A stretch of DNA of 64,000 nucleotides from Plutella xylostella. Its lineage: Eukaryota; Arthropoda; Insecta; Lepidoptera; Plutellidae. The position numbers were made by a program, and so were the translations under genes. The notes below the pieces were generated by a model, which saw nothing but the letters and a program-made list of their open reading frames with translations, made no database searches and was not told the origin of the DNA. Each line of letters starts with the position of its first letter. Within the stretch, counting starts at the first letter, position 1. Shown here piece by piece: positions 44,766 through 57,010 of this stretch. The DNA lies in the NCBI RefSeq assembly GCF_932276165.1, contig NC_064009.1, positions 9,548,001 through 9,612,000 of the forward strand, read 5' to 3'.

Positions 44766-46640
44766 ATTTTTAAAAAGCTGAATTACTTAGTTAGAATAAT
44801 TATGCAAATATTTAACGTTTAACTAATTGCTCAATATTTTCTGACTTGTGAGACTCTAACCAACCTAACCATTCCGTACAAACGCCGGTAGTACAAATGT
44901 CGGTAGCTGAAGTGTTACTCATAGATATAAAAATATAGTTACTTAGATAATTTCCCCAATTTATTTACATAGCATTCCCCAATATATTTATAGTTTCTCT
45001 TTTAGTTTAGGTTGTTAATTAGTTTTAGAGTTTAGTATTTTAATTTATTGTTGCTTTAAATAAAAAAAAACCTTGGTTTTTACTTTGTTACGTATTAGGT
45101 TAGGCGTCGTCGTCCCATTTACATAGGTATATTAGGTATGTAAAAACAGACCAGGGGGCACCACGAACCGTTCTTTCCGCTACATTTTTATTGAGAAACG
45201 ATCGCTTAGCAAACATTGAAATGAAACGAACAGAGATAAAAAACAAATGATGATGCTATGCAAACAGCTCATAAACTTTGTTCCGTAGGGTTTCATTTCC
45301 ACTGAATGTAGGATATTGTAGGTTTGTTTATTTGTTATTAGGTATTTATAGATAGTATTAGTACAGGATGTCGCTTTATCAGGCACGTGATTTTGTTTTC
45401 GAATTTCAATATTTCTTAGAACATAATTAAGTTGTTCAGAATGGCACTAAGAATACCAACTTTATACAACTTTACCAACACCACCTCAGAAGAACAGATT
45501 TCACTGTAAAAAATATACCTGAAATTCAGTTCTCATCTCATCCATAGATTTTGATAAGCCGCTAGGAAAAAAAGGGTCTGATGAATTTTCGGACACAGTT
45601 CTGCATGACGGAACCCTAATTCGCCTGAGTGAGTAAGCGGAAAAGAAGCTTAAAGTTTTCTCCTTTTTATCGGAAAATCTTTGAGCCTCTTCCGTGGACA
45701 TTCGCAGGCTATGGACTGATGTATTGTAGCCTGTAGGGCCTGGATAGGTACCCTTAATGAAGAGTATTACTTACACTTGCGACCAGTGGCGGATTAAGAC
45801 CATCGGGGGCCCTAAGCACAAAGCCTATGTAGGCCCCTAATTTAGAACAATTTGTTCCTTGAAAAAGAGTGACAAAACAGTTCAATAGCTAAAACGCCCT
45901 ATAACTTTTCTATAAAAAAGGATGGAAAACAATTTGAAAAAAATTTGCTTGCCTTAAAGGCCTACGACAAGCGCCAGTATCACCATAGTTACAACTGCGC
46001 AGGTACGCCGAGCTATCACACGGCACGGTACGCGCAAGCCTCATTTTTAACCGACTTCAAAAAAAGGAGGAAGTTCTCAATTCGTCTGTATGTTATTTTT
46101 ATATGTGTACGCCGATTACTCCGCCGTTTATGGACCGATTTTGAAAATTATTTTTTGATGTATTGGGTTGAGGGCCCCCTCCCCTGACTGGTCCCTTTTT
46201 TTCAGAATTTTGTTCTACCCCCAAGGGTGGGTAGGGTAAAAACAGGGTATGAATTTCCATTTTGAGCACCTATTAACCGATTCTAATCAAATTTAGAACG
46301 TAAATATAGTTCTTAATACAAAAAAATATGATGGTGACCTTGAGCTGATCTGATGATGGAAACGGAAGGCAGTCAGGGGAACTCCTCAACGGTATATAGC
46401 AACTACCTCGTGTTTAGGCTTGAATGATTCGTATTGACTAGTAGGACTTAAGTCCTAAAGTAAAATTATTGGTATCATTTGCATCTTACTTTTGATTGAC
46501 AATTGTTATTGCAAATAAACTAAAAACAATAAAATAAAATAATAATAATTTAAAAAAAAAACCGACTTCATGAAACCACTATCAATCTTTCTCTTTTTTA
46601 ACCTTACCTACAGTACAAGCCGGCCTTTGCAGTTAAAACT
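44766..46640. other. Intergenic DNA between opsin and CXE, repeats
   Basis: Includes a repeat beginning CAGTGGCGGATTAAGACCAT at 45784, a half copy of the 4410-4556 MITE at 45846-45917, and a repeat from about 46050 (AACCGACTTCAAAAAAAGGA) to 46570 (AAAACCGACTTCATG), whose two ends carry the same ACCGACTTC sequence in direct orientation. No gene is supported. Confidence 0.45.
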
Positions 46641-47130
46641 GTGGTGATACTGGTGATAATGGTGATCAACCGCCACCAGGACCCGAGGTGTGCGGGGTTG
46701 CGCAGCCGGAATTACGAGTCCGGCTGTTTGGACCAGGGTACTACCCTCCACTAGCTTGCTAGTGGATCCGGACTTAGGTATGGATTCGTAATGGCGCGTG
46801 GTTAGCTACAGGGGGGGGACAACGTTCGTCTGCCCGGTAAGCTTGTCACCGGGCGTCTCCCCCGTGCGCAGCTAGTGGCTCAAGTAGCGGTTTAGGACGA
46901 GGGCCGTTGATGCGAAAGAGTCACGGGGCACGTGAGTTTCCCTTATAGTTGGTCCTAGGACTGACATCTCCGGTGCTTGACTGGATATCAAGTAGTGCGT
47001 GACGGATAGCATGCGCCGGCCGACCCAGCTGAGTAGGCTCCATGGGTTGACATGTAGGTCTGCATGTCGGGAGGTGAGCGCGCATTACAGCTCCGGTACC
47101 AGAGTGGAGATCTGGCAAATGACTTCTCCA
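46640..47130. other. GC-rich, hairpin-rich segment of unknown origin
   Basis: Base composition differs sharply from the AT-rich surroundings. Three stem-loops are evident: AGCCGGA..TCCGGCT (46704-46725), CCACTAGCTTGCTAGTGG (46748-46765) and GCCCGGTAAGCTTGTCACCG..GGC (46832-46854). No long frame or domain is seen. A structured 5' UTR of a non-LTR retrotransposon is one possible source, but I cannot support it further. Confidence 0.4.
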
Positions 47131-47133
47131 TTG

Positions 47134-47208
47134 TCGGCATTTTGTGGGTGGAACTTTTTATTGGTCGCAAGTTGCGACCAATAAAAAGTTCCACCCACAA
47201 AATGCCGA
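47134..47208. repeat. Perfect 75-nt palindrome, 37-bp arms
   Basis: The arm TCGGCATTTTGTGGGTGGAA and onward to 47170 is repeated exactly inverted from 47172, with a single-base spacer at 47171. No mismatch is present. It abuts the GC-rich segment. Confidence 0.9.
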
Positions 47209-47373
47209 ATATTTAATTTAAAATATATATATTCTCAATCATTTTTTTGTTCGTAATATTCTGATCAATAATGCACACTTTTCGTTTGTTAGTTAGTATT
47301 TCGTTAGTTTTCCGTTTAGTTTAATTACTAAAGTGAGCTTACCTAGACCTATGTAGATATATTTTTATATTAT

Positions 47374-47605
47374 ACTAGCTGTTCCCGCGCGCTTCGCTTC
47401 GCCTTAAAACGTTTTCCCGTGGGAATTCCGGGATAAAAAAGTAGCCTATGTTCTTTCCCAGGGACTAGACCGTATGTATACCAAATTTCATTCAAATCCG
47501 TTCAGTAGTTTTGGCGTGAAAGAGTAACAGACAGACAGAAAGACAGACAGACAGACACAGTTACTCTCGCATTTATAATATTATTATAGTTAGGATTAGT
47601 TAGGA
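47374..47605 (+). repeat. ACTAGCTGTTCCCGCG repeat, copy 2
   Basis: Closely similar to 16209-16418, with CCGTGGGAATTCCGGGATAA, TTTCATTCAAATCCGTTCAG and an (ACAG)n stretch before the TTATAATATTATTATAGTTA end. Confidence 0.7.
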
Positions 47606-49251
47606 TTTACATCCTAAGAGCTAAGATTGGAAATCAATTCTGGGTCGCATTAAATTTCTTGGCCTGTAATCTGAAAGTTTTAAACTCAAGCGGGAAAAGT
47701 TGAAAAACTTAGCCGATCTAGATCTTACTTCGGAAAATAATCTTCCGAATTGAACGTGCGTATTTATTGTGCAGATGTGAAATTTGCTTGATATGTTAGC
47801 TCCAAGACTAGGGGCCAACTAACATAATGTCCACTCTTGGCAAGCTGATTGGAGATATCACACAACACTACATCATCATCATCACGATCCATCACGTCCC
47901 CACTGCTGGGGCACGGGCCTCCTTCCAATGATGCGGGTTGGTGGCCTACTTTCGCACAATAAAAGACAGGTTCGACAATTATTATTCTGCCAATCACAAT
48001 TCATAGCCTTAGTCAAGTTCAGATTAGCTTGACGTTCAAGTGTGAAACTGATATTGATTTCAGCTGTACGGGGCAGAAAAACGTAGTCATTCATCGCTGA
48101 ATCATTCGACTAACTAATGAGAACATGGAATGATCACTTTGAATCTCGCAACAATCTACAATGACTATGAATACTTACGCAGGAAATTTATCTCCGATAG
48201 GTACCATTATCTTTTATCTATCATGCGATAGCTTAATAAGAAGAGCGTTTATCTGTCATGATGATCCGATGGCGTAGCAGCTGATAGATAACTCCTCTTG
48301 TTGAATATCCCGGGTTCGAATCCCGGCTGGGGCATATATTTGTTATATTACTCTTAATCCTTGGACGATTGCGTTTTTTTTTAAATATCTCTAACCCGCC
48401 TGCCAAGTGAGGTGATCAAAGCAAAATTGACTAAAGTCTTGGAGGAGGCCTACAGTGGTCTAAGTATATTTTACAATGTAATTAAATCTATAGCTGGCTT
48501 TCTCTGAAAATATAGGTAAGTACTTTAAAAACAAACCAGCAATAGTTTGAATTACGTTTAAATGTTTGGTGCAAGTCACCCTAAGTAGTCATTGTTTTTT
48601 TTTTGCAATTATCTAATGTGTACATTTGTTTTCAAAATCCATCTTATTTTATAAACGGTTCGAATGTGGGTACACTCGGCTCTGAATCAGTCTCGAACTC
48701 TGAAACACAAATAACTAGCTTTGATGTCACATTCTCTGTTTGATGTGCAACCCCGACGCTGGGATATGAGCTATCTAGTAGCTACATAGTATTTAGTAAA
48801 GTAGGTTGGTTGAGTATTTAATATAGCATAGGGGAAAGGTCTACCTAGGTACACTGTACAAGACAATCCAACAACAGAGTTTATTTTATTTAGGCATTTT
48901 AACTACCTACGTCATAAAATCAGTAAAGATTAACCTATGAATTTATCGAATCGTCATCATAATTTCACACCTCTTGTAGGAATCTATTATTTTGTCTATC
49001 GATCACTTACCTATACATATAACCAAGGTACCTATACTTATTACATTCCACAGGCCTAGGTACTCACCTATATTATCATTTTGTCAGTATTATTCAGCCG
49101 AAAGAGATAAATAATATCAGATGATTAAAGGAGCGATAACCAGCTCTTAAATATACGTACATTCCTATCATTTGGCAAAATACATCTCGTCGCACTTAAA
49201 TGCGATATAATACCGATAGAACAAATAAGTAGGTAGGTAAGTAATTTAACA
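47606..49251. other. Upstream region of the CXE gene, repeat fragments
   Basis: A reversed tail of the 5S-type SINE family lies at 47880-47945 (CACGTCCCCACTGCTGGGGC, CCTCCTTCCAATGATG). A tRNA-like box A/B remnant is at 48262-48335 (GATGGCGTAGCAGCTGAT .. GGGTTCGAATCCCGGCTGGG). No promoter motif for the CXE gene can be called with confidence. Confidence 0.45.
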
Positions 49252-51517
49252 ATGTTTCTTAAGTGTTTAAGTGTAATTTTAACACTTGAGTATGTGGTGG
49301 GTGCTCAAGTAAGGGTGGATCCTTTGGTGCTGATCAATCAAGGCCTAGTGAGAGGAGAGAAGGCTGTCAACGGTGATTATTCGTCATTCCACGGAATTCC
49401 TTACGCTCAAGTTGATGCGGCCAATCCGTTTGGGGTGAGTATTATTCTTAATTTATTATACTTAATAGGAAATGTTTGTATAAAATGGTTTGAAACGGGT
49501 AAACTCAAAAGCTATCCTTCCGATAAAAATCTATTGCATCATTATTACCTATGCTACATTATCCCTAATTGCTATACCTATATACTTAGGATACTTTTTA
49601 TCGTTTTTATCCCTTGACTTCCACGGGAAATCATTTAAAAAAGTGTAGCAAGACTTGCTCCGAAAAGCGAGTGTTAAATATCTTCAAGCTTTGATAATTT
49701 TGGCATAGGCTACCTAATAACCTACCTATCACTTCATTTTGTAGAACAACGGCAACGGTGACTCGGGTGTAATTTTTCTTGTAATTGTTTACAGGCGTCC
49801 CTCCCCGCCCCTATTTTCGCCGATGTGTTCAACGCTAACCGCCACGGGATCAAATGCCCTCAAATCACTGACAAAGAAAAGAATCAGGACCAAGTTACCA
49901 GTGGATCTTTGGACTGCCTCACCCTGAACGTCTTCGTTCCCTCCAAAGCCAGCGTGAAGAATCCTCTGCCAGTGCTAGTGTACATTCACGGAGGATCTTA
50001 CATCAACGGGGACTCCGCTAATGATCTCGTTAATGGCCACAAGCTGGTAGAACAGGGCATCGTCGTAGTATCAATAAATTACCGATTGGGTCCGTACGGA
50101 TTCTTCTGCTTAGATGTCCCCACGGTACCAGGAAACCAGGGCTTGAAAGATCAGTACTCAGCCCTGAAATGGGTCAGAGACAACATTGTGCATTTCGGGG
50201 GGAATCCTTACAACGTGACGCTAGCAGGGGAGAGCGCTGGAGCTGCGTCGGTGTTGTACCAGCTCTACGCCAAGAAAGAGAAGTTGTTTCACAAAGTAAT
50301 TGTTGAGAGTGGATTGCCACAGACACCAGGATTGCATGTTGAAGGGGACACAGAGGCGGCTGTAAAGGTGGCTGGGTATCTTGGACTCAATACCACCGAC
50401 ACTGAGCAGGCTCTCGAGTTTTTAACTAAATCCTCAACAGACTTAGTGATCGCGGCTGTGAACGACTTGAGCATGAGACTAGTGCCTTGCGTAGAGAGGT
50501 CGTTTAGCGGCGTGCAAAATTTCATTGAAGCTGACCCGTTTTCTATAGAACCGTCTAACAAAATCAAAAACATGGAGATTCTCATCGGCGTTACCAGTTG
50601 CGAATGGTGTGACATCACGGATAGAGATCCCTCAGTTATTGAAAGCTACTTGAGTGTGGGTTTCGACTTCGATAATGTTAACTTAAACAAAGCTACGGAA
50701 GCTGTAAAGCATTTCTACCTGGGTGATAAAGATGCAAATGAGGACACAGGATTGCTTCTGGACGCATTCTCATCGGACTATCTATTTATCTATCCAACTG
50801 AAATAGCTGTAGCCAAACTGTTAAAAGAAAAGGCAGGGCCAATATACAGTTACATGTTTAACTATGTGAGTGAGAACGATGATGCACTGGTCGACCACGC
50901 CAAACATACTGCGGAACTGAAATACGCATACGCTAATGGCTACGAACAATTCAATGATGATGAAAAGTTGGTGTCTGACCGTCTCAGTCAGTTGTGGGCG
51001 AATTTCATCAAATACGGGTAAGTTTTATAGTTTGTTGAGCATAGGTAGCTCGGTCGGGTAAAGTATGCCTTCTCCGGCAGAGAAGCGGGTTCGAATCCCA
51101 AGAGAGGTAAAAATTAGTTAGGTACCTACTTGGAATTTAACCTACTTACTTACACCGTAATGGTGAAGGGAAACCCCTGGTGACAACTATTCATACCTAT
51201 ACCTAACCTAATCAGATTTATCTAATTACCAACTAGTACCTATCTACCTACTTCCCAATAAATACCTACCGTACGAAAATAAAAAAGCACTTCGCAAACT
51301 TCACCTTTCCTTTCGCAGAAATCCCACCCCGACCAAGACTGATCTGGTTCCCCTGATCTGGGAGCCAGTGTCGGAGACATCTCGGCCCTACCTCAAGATA
51401 GACCTGGACCTGGCCATAGAGCATCGCTTCCGGCAGGAGAGCGTGGTCTTCTGGGAGCTCTTCTACGACAACTTTAGACAGTCACATAGGTTCACACGAC
51501 AGTGTAGTCTTGAATAG
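49252..51517 (+). CDS. Secreted carboxylesterase (alpha/beta hydrolase), 3 exons, complete
   Basis: Type-B carboxylesterase that hydrolyses carboxylic ester bonds, probably outside the cell. Exons 49252-49434, 49795-51017 and 51319-51517 join (GT..AG introns) into 1605 nt, 534 residues. Residues 1-18 form a likely signal peptide (MFLKCLSVILTLEYVVGA). Then come the N-terminal FHGIPYAQ motif, the DCLTLNV block, oxyanion-hole HGGS at 126-129, GNQGLKDQYSALKWVRDNI, nucleophile Ser208 in GESAGAAS, acidic residue Glu331 in GVTSCE and His432 in AKHTAELKYAY. The triad is complete, so it should be an active enzyme rather than a neuroligin-type relative. GESAG rather than GQSAG argues against a juvenile hormone esterase. 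There is no C-terminal retention signal. Substrate is unknown; insect CXEs act on odorants, dietary esters and xenobiotics. The neighbouring opsin is unrelated. Confidence 0.93.
51018..51318 (+). other. CXE intron 2 with a tRNA-like SINE remnant
   Basis: The 301-bp intron starts with a tRNA-like piece (AGGTAGCTCGGTCGGGTAAA .. GCGGGTTCGAATCCCAAGAG) within 25 bp of the donor site. No coding sequence. Confidence 0.55.
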
Positions 51518-51775
51518 AAATTTTTATTGCTGCGTGTTCTCATTTCAACAAAATTAAGTTTTCATGTGCCTTCAACTTATCACAGCATGCGTGGCGAGCC
51601 TACAATCGTCCACTGTTGGAACTAGGCCTCAAGGCTGATGGATAGGTCCAAAAGTGGAAAGGTGTCCACGCCACGTTCATCCGTGGTCGCTTGAATTTGC
51701 CAGTCTTATCTACAGTGTATACTTAGAGTAAAATGCCTAAGGATGATTAAGTTAAGTACTTAATTAAAAATTAGC

Positions 51776-51810
51776 AATAAAACTAATTCATCCGTAAAAA
51801 ATCTTTTATT
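51776..51810. terminator. Back-to-back poly(A) signals of convergent genes
   Basis: AATAAA on the + strand at 51776-51781 would end the CXE transcript about 260 bp past its stop. AATAAA on the - strand (TTTATT at 51805-51810) would end the MCRIP transcript with a 3' UTR of about 2.2 kb. The two signals are about 25 bp apart, so the transcripts would overlap slightly or abut. Confidence 0.5.
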
Positions 51811-52990
51811 CAAATCCATAATTCAGCGACTCTGTGTATTCTTAAAATGTAATAACTGCAGGTCAAATGCACTTTACTAAGTACGGGCAAAATATGGAAT
51901 GTCAATATTATAATAATTACATACAACCTGATCCTATAAAAAAATACGGCAGCATACTGCCTTCTCCCTCTAACAACATGTAAGGTAAGCAAGATATACG
52001 TATAACCGTTAGCGCCATCTATAAGGGCACTCATGCAACTGTCTGATTCTATAATAACAATAAAATAACATGAATTGCTTTAAATATACAATCCCGTTAA
52101 TTTAAGTAGCTACTTAATAAAATCTCATGTACTTAATTACACTAAAGGATCATTCAAAATACTTAATTATAAATGTTGATATTGTTGATTTAAAAAGTGC
52201 CGTTTTCTAACCCCTTCTATATCTATGTAAATCTTATAAGGATTTGTTTACCTGAGATTTAGCTTTTACAATTATTTACAATCCGTCAAAACTTATTCCT
52301 CATAAGAAAAACCATACACATAGATAATATGGTATAGAAACCGGATGGACACATCCCAAGTACGTGCTTATTATTGCATTTCTAAAAATAGAGTTCAGAA
52401 TAAAAATTACTTAATTATACAAATTTAAATGTATCATGTTTCTGATGCGACACTAATCTCGCGTTATTCTAATTCTAGCTGATTCTAACAAAGATTTGTC
52501 ACAATACATTTTCTTAAATTATAAATACCTACTCATATCTAATAATTATATTTACATACATACTTCACTCACTCTACCAACGTTTATAATGCAGATCGTC
52601 TACAAAAAATTGGTGTTCAATAATGAATGGCCCAGATTCTGATTTGAGAATATCACATCAATTAAGATGAATTTAAGTAGTGCTTAATTTGACTTTCTCA
52701 AATCAGAAATCCAGTACTTACTATTTGCATTTATGATTAGGTATTTGTTACTCGGTAAAACAGAAGTCATTTACTAAAAAAACTGTAATAAATTCCGAAA
52801 TGTTTGAAGTTTTAATTGAGGATCTTTTCCATCACTAGTTGGACAATGCATATAAGTACTTCTTATTTAAACCATGGTGCTGCTCGAATTTCCTCACTTC
52901 TCATCCTCATTGGTTTACTATTATAATTATAACTGTTACTCCCTTAATAATTGTTGTTTTATGCTATTCAAAAGTCTGATTTGGGTCTAA

Positions 52991-53129
52991 GGGCTGATTT
53001 TTCAATGGTTAGTTATCTGAGAAATAATTCTGATGCTGTCGCGACAGAATGTTTCTATAAGACAGTGACAGCAACAGTTTTATTCCTAAGACTACAATAA
53101 AATTTATCTGACTATTGAAAAATCAGATC
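52991..53129. mobile_element. Foldback MITE with TAA duplication
   Basis: Ends GGGCTGATTTTTCAATGGTT and ATTGAAAAATCAGATC are inverted; TAA flanks at 52988-52990 and 53130-53132. It lies in the presumed MCRIP 3' UTR. Confidence 0.75.
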
Positions 53130-53993
53130 TAAAACAAAATTATTGATGATTTTGAGATGTATGATGAAAGTATGAACTATTCTCCAGCTACGCTGAAGTT
53201 CTTTTAGTTAACGCATAAATCAATTTCAGTTGTTATGTGGGCATTCAATTGTATATAGTATATACCATACATTGCATTTTAAATAAAGTTAAGGAATTCC
53301 AAGTACTTACATAAAGTTTAAGTTCTTAATTTAACATTTAGGTAAGTATAATCTTAGCATCAACCTCAAAAGGTCAACATCTGTCATTTTGCTCAAGACA
53401 ATAACTTTTACAAAGTCTAAGCCTAAACCTAGACGCCGATCTAGAGTATTTTACATGCCTGCGTAGAATATTTCATAGAGAGTTGTACTGTAATTTGTGT
53501 GCGAGCCACCATGGAATATACAGTGAGAATGTACAATCATCATCATCAGCCCTTTATCGTCCACATAGGCCTGATGTATGTAGGTACATAATGTGATGAC
53601 TAGAATTTTTAGGAAATCATTAATTTAAATGTGTTAAACTTGGGTTTTGACACACTTTTATGGTAAGTGTATATTTTTACACATAGGTACTTAAAAATTA
53701 TTCCCAAATTCATAATCATCACAAAAATACAGTTTAAGACTTGCTAAATGTAACACAATGAAGTTTAACTCTCTCTTACAACCTCTATTTAACAAATATG
53801 TATACAAACTCCAAACATTTACATTTAGCTAGATCGTACCATAACATTCCACCCATATATTCCATGCCGCCATCAATTTCTAAACAAAACCTAACTATTT
53901 CCAATAATTCAGTACCCACATAGAAACCAAAGAGACTGCCACAATGAGAACAGAACAGACCACGAGGAATGTAAAACTCCGATCGTCCGGGGC

Positions 53994-55252
53994 CTAGGAC
54001 CGGTGTTTGTTGCGGTTGATGGTCTGGAGGAGTTTCCGCGCCCACCACTCCTCGAGGTTGAAGGGGCGGAAGTTGGCCAGCTGCCGCGGAGACACCATGT
54101 CTTGGTAGTACTTGGCCTCATCGTTGCCTCGCTCCAAGTCTCGGTTCACCTGAAAGTTTGGAGGAAATTCGGGTTGTTGATTAGTGTTTTAAAGATTACT
54201 AGTGGTTGTTGCGTTTATTATCCAATGCAGTTAAACTTAGGTTGTTAAGACTGATAATGTTATCTCTCTAGAAATTTAGTATTTAAAAATAGTATTATTA
54301 CAGGCAGGCAGCTTTGTTCAAAAGGTTGGCTATGATCTACATCTACATCTTGAACTCATCTCTTATAATACATGGAAGTATGGAATGGAAATATTACAAT
54401 ATATCTTCAAGAAACACATACCTTACTCCAAGAGTCGTAGATATAATTAATGAGATCATCATGCTGTGTTGAGTGAGAGTTGTTGTTGTGTGCGTTGATG
54501 TTGTTGGGAGCCTGTGCCGGGGGGCTGAGTCTCGGACCTCGCGAGTCCGAGTGCCGTTTGCTGCCCATGTGAGGGAGCGACCGGGGTCCACTGTTCACAT
54601 AACTTGACCTGAAAATGACACATTTTTATTTTATGGTTTTAAGAGTTGTTGTCTTGGCTTTCTTGGCAGTGGTTTGCTATTTCATGATTTGGCTTATGGT
54701 TAACAATATTGTTGTCAATGTAAGCTAATAGAATTAATTTTATTTATTTAATTTTTATGTTGTAAATCTCAGTAAGAATCTACAAAATAACACCACGATG
54801 TTCTGCCATCAGGTTATAATTATTATATTGTCTACTCGTGTCTCAGGTCCAGAGCGCCAAAAAGAAAACTTAGAATCCATGATGAACAAAGAAAAGCGCG
54901 GTGAACGTTTTATAGCTCTATACTACCACTATGTATATTTTGAGTAGGATACGCACGCAGCGCTTGTCTCTATGGATTTTATGTAAATAAACATTGCCTT
55001 ATCGTAAGTGCAAATGATAGCGTCGTGATTAAAAATCGAAATAACGGGAACAACCAAGTAGGTTAGCTAGAGATACCAAAATGCGAATAGATAAAGCGTA
55101 ACTTTTACGAAAAAACCCCAAATATCCCATGAAATAGGGAGCTGGTCTAATGATTAGGGATTTCTGATTTCTGTATTGTTTCCAGCATGAACAACGTGAA
55201 AGGAAAATGAAAATAAAAATCTAATTTGCTCTCACCTCATATTCCTGTCCAT
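53994..55252 (-). CDS. MCRIP2-like: MCRIP/FAM195-family protein, 3 exons, complete
   Basis: Small adaptor of the MAPK-regulated corepressor-interacting protein family; the vertebrate proteins bind CtBP corepressor and are also linked to DDX6 and stress granules. Exons on the - strand: 55252-55236, 54608-54422 and 54149-53994, with GT..AG introns, giving 119 residues. The start is the ATG at 55252 (MDRNMRSSYVNSGPRSLPHM). A low-complexity SDSRGPRLSPPAQAPNNINA section precedes the conserved core DDLINYIYDSWSKVNRDLER, ending in NFRPFNLEEWWARKLLQTI. The HEENVRFxxEAW-like and FxPxxLxEWWA blocks are the family signature; the EWWA ending favours the MCRIP2 side. The serine-proline at RLSPP is a possible MAPK site (inference). 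The last intron falls between SWSK and VNRD. No defect is seen. Confidence 0.88.
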
Positions 55253-56169
55253 ATTTTCTGTGTTTTAGACGTGAAATTACTGTCGCTACGAGGTAGAAGA
55301 CTGTTAACTTTGTAGATTTTTCTTCTAATTCATAATATAATATAGTTTTCAGTAAATAACAGATACAATAATAAATAAAATCGCAAAACTAGATAATATT
55401 GATAAGAGGACGCCAGTTGACGCCACACACACACTTGACACGATAGCGACACAAAAAAAAACATCTGCTTTGCTTGTGCCAATCAAATATTTCCGACATA
55501 ATACAGATTACATTATGATTGGTCGGTCAACTACATAATTTAGTATGGACCAATGGCAGAATGTTATAACTTTTTAATTTCAATGTATCATTTAGTTCCA
55601 CGCAATTACTATTTAGTATGAACCGTCCATGTTTATTAGATTTTATTTTGGTGGATGGGAACGTCACGCGTGAACCGTGACCGCATGACCGTAGCGATCG
55701 TTGACCGTAGAATACGGACTCTTGACTTATGTCACGAAAACATTATTAGCGCCATCTAGACTATAAATTACAAAAGTAAAGATGTAAAATGTGAAGTCCA
55801 GTTGAGTTGGGGTTTGTTTAGGTTGATAACAACTAGGTGGCGCCTAGAGACAGTTTTTAGTTTTTAATTTTTCAGGCTTTGAAAATCTCACGAAGTGAAA
55901 TGCGGCGCCAGCCAACCTAACTGGATGGATTTACATCGTTTTAACAGGTAACTACTACCTACCTACTTTTCAAAAATATCTCCTCCTCATGATCTTTAAA
56001 CTTTACCTACCTCATTGGCAGCGTGAATGTACCCCTCATACTTAATACCATACTGAGCAGCTTTCATTATAGGGATCGGAGATTATCTCTGAAATTCCAA
56101 AAAAGACTAAGATTTTCATAAGTACATTTTTGGCCGAGTAACTAGGTAAGTATGACCACGTATGACTTA
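55253..56169 (-). other. MCRIP upstream region
   Basis: Likely 5' UTR and promoter of the - strand gene just upstream of 55252, with no TATA box evident. Further out, 55640-55720 is GC-richer (CGTCACGCGTGAACCGTGAC). No gene on the + strand is supported. Confidence 0.4.
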
Positions 56170-56786
56170 CGGTCTTATTCATAAAAAGTTACGGGAGACC
56201 TATAGGCCTGCTATAAGCAAATGTCAAAAAAACTTTATTCATAAACGATCAATAGCGCTAAAGAACTCTCCAACTGATTCGTAAAACCTTGATATGCTAA
56301 AGTTGGCTGGACCCTACTATACACCTTCCGTAAACCTCCTCTTGTACAAAAACATGGCGGCCGGTCAACAGCTGTTCTGCTTTATTGACGATTTGACATT
56401 TGTTGTGAGTTAATATTTGCTGAAAATAAGTTGCCATGGTAACGTAAAAATTTAATTTTTTTTTTGTGGGTTTTGGCTTGGCCACTGCGCCTTTAAGCCA
56501 ACGTAAACTTTTTTAAGTGCCGCGCCGTGGCTAACATAGATAATAGAGATTGATAAATGAATGAAAGTTTTCGCTTTTTTTGTTTATGGTTTCGTCGGAC
56601 CGGCAACTTAATAGGGTAAATGTCAAAATGTTTGGTCTGTGAAATCTATTAGCATCACTATAGTTATTGAAGCTTTACGGAACTATTATGAATAGAGATT
56701 TTTACGAAACCTCAAATAGGCTTAATGTGTTCCGTAACTATTGAGCTCAGTAAACCTACTTTAAGGTTTTTTTATGAATAAGACCG
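56170..56786. mobile_element. 617-bp non-autonomous element with TTA duplication
   Basis: Termini CGGTCTTATTCATAAAAA and TTTTTATGAATAAGACCG are inverted, with TTA at 56167-56169 and 56787-56789. The terminal CTTATTCATA block is shared with the MITE at 4410-4556, placing both in one PIF/Harbinger-like superfamily. No transposase frame is present. Confidence 0.78.
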
Positions 56787-56799
56787 TTAGTTTTTAACT

Positions 56800-57010
56800 T
56801 TACCCAGTATGAAAAAGCAGAAAGAGGGGTGCATTAAAGGAGGCCACTGCATGGGCGACGACCATAGACAAGTAGCCTACACTGGATGGGTGAGGACAAA
56901 ATTAAGTGTTGGTAAAGGTCTACGTCGAGCAATGGACGATTATGGTCCTAACTCCTACCAATACAGCAACAATAACTACAAACAACCACAACAACACATC
57001 TAAGAACCTA
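56800..57010 (+). mobile_element. Probable RTE-type fragment
   Basis: A 64-codon frame at 56809-57003 overlaps GGTCTACGTCGAGCAATGGA, a diverged version of the GGCCTACGTCCAGCAGTGGA block that ends RTE elements (compare 14665). The frame itself is therefore not taken as a host gene. Confidence 0.35.

Larger units (their letters stand above)
51518..53993 (-). other. Convergent 3' UTR region of CXE and MCRIP
   Basis: The first 250 bp after the CXE stop include a reversed RTE-type fragment (CGAGCCTACAATCGTCCACTG near 51594). The remaining 2.2 kb to the MCRIP stop has no coding frame and, apart from the MITE at 52991-53129 and a small foldback at 52640-52710 (CTGATTTGAGAA / TTCTCAAATCAG), is poor in repeats. 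It probably represents the long 3' UTR of the MCRIP gene (inference). Confidence 0.45.

Noticed and set aside
49252..49617. 121-codon single-exon protein
   Set aside because: It is CXE exon 1 read through the donor site at 49435; joining to 49795 restores the conserved esterase frame.
54394..54598. Alternative - strand frame (65 codons) over MCRIP exon 2
   Set aside because: The other frame joins exactly to exons 1 and 3 and gives the family signature; this one does not.
56809..57003. 64-codon frame as a host gene
   Set aside because: It overlaps a diverged RTE terminal block and has no domain.
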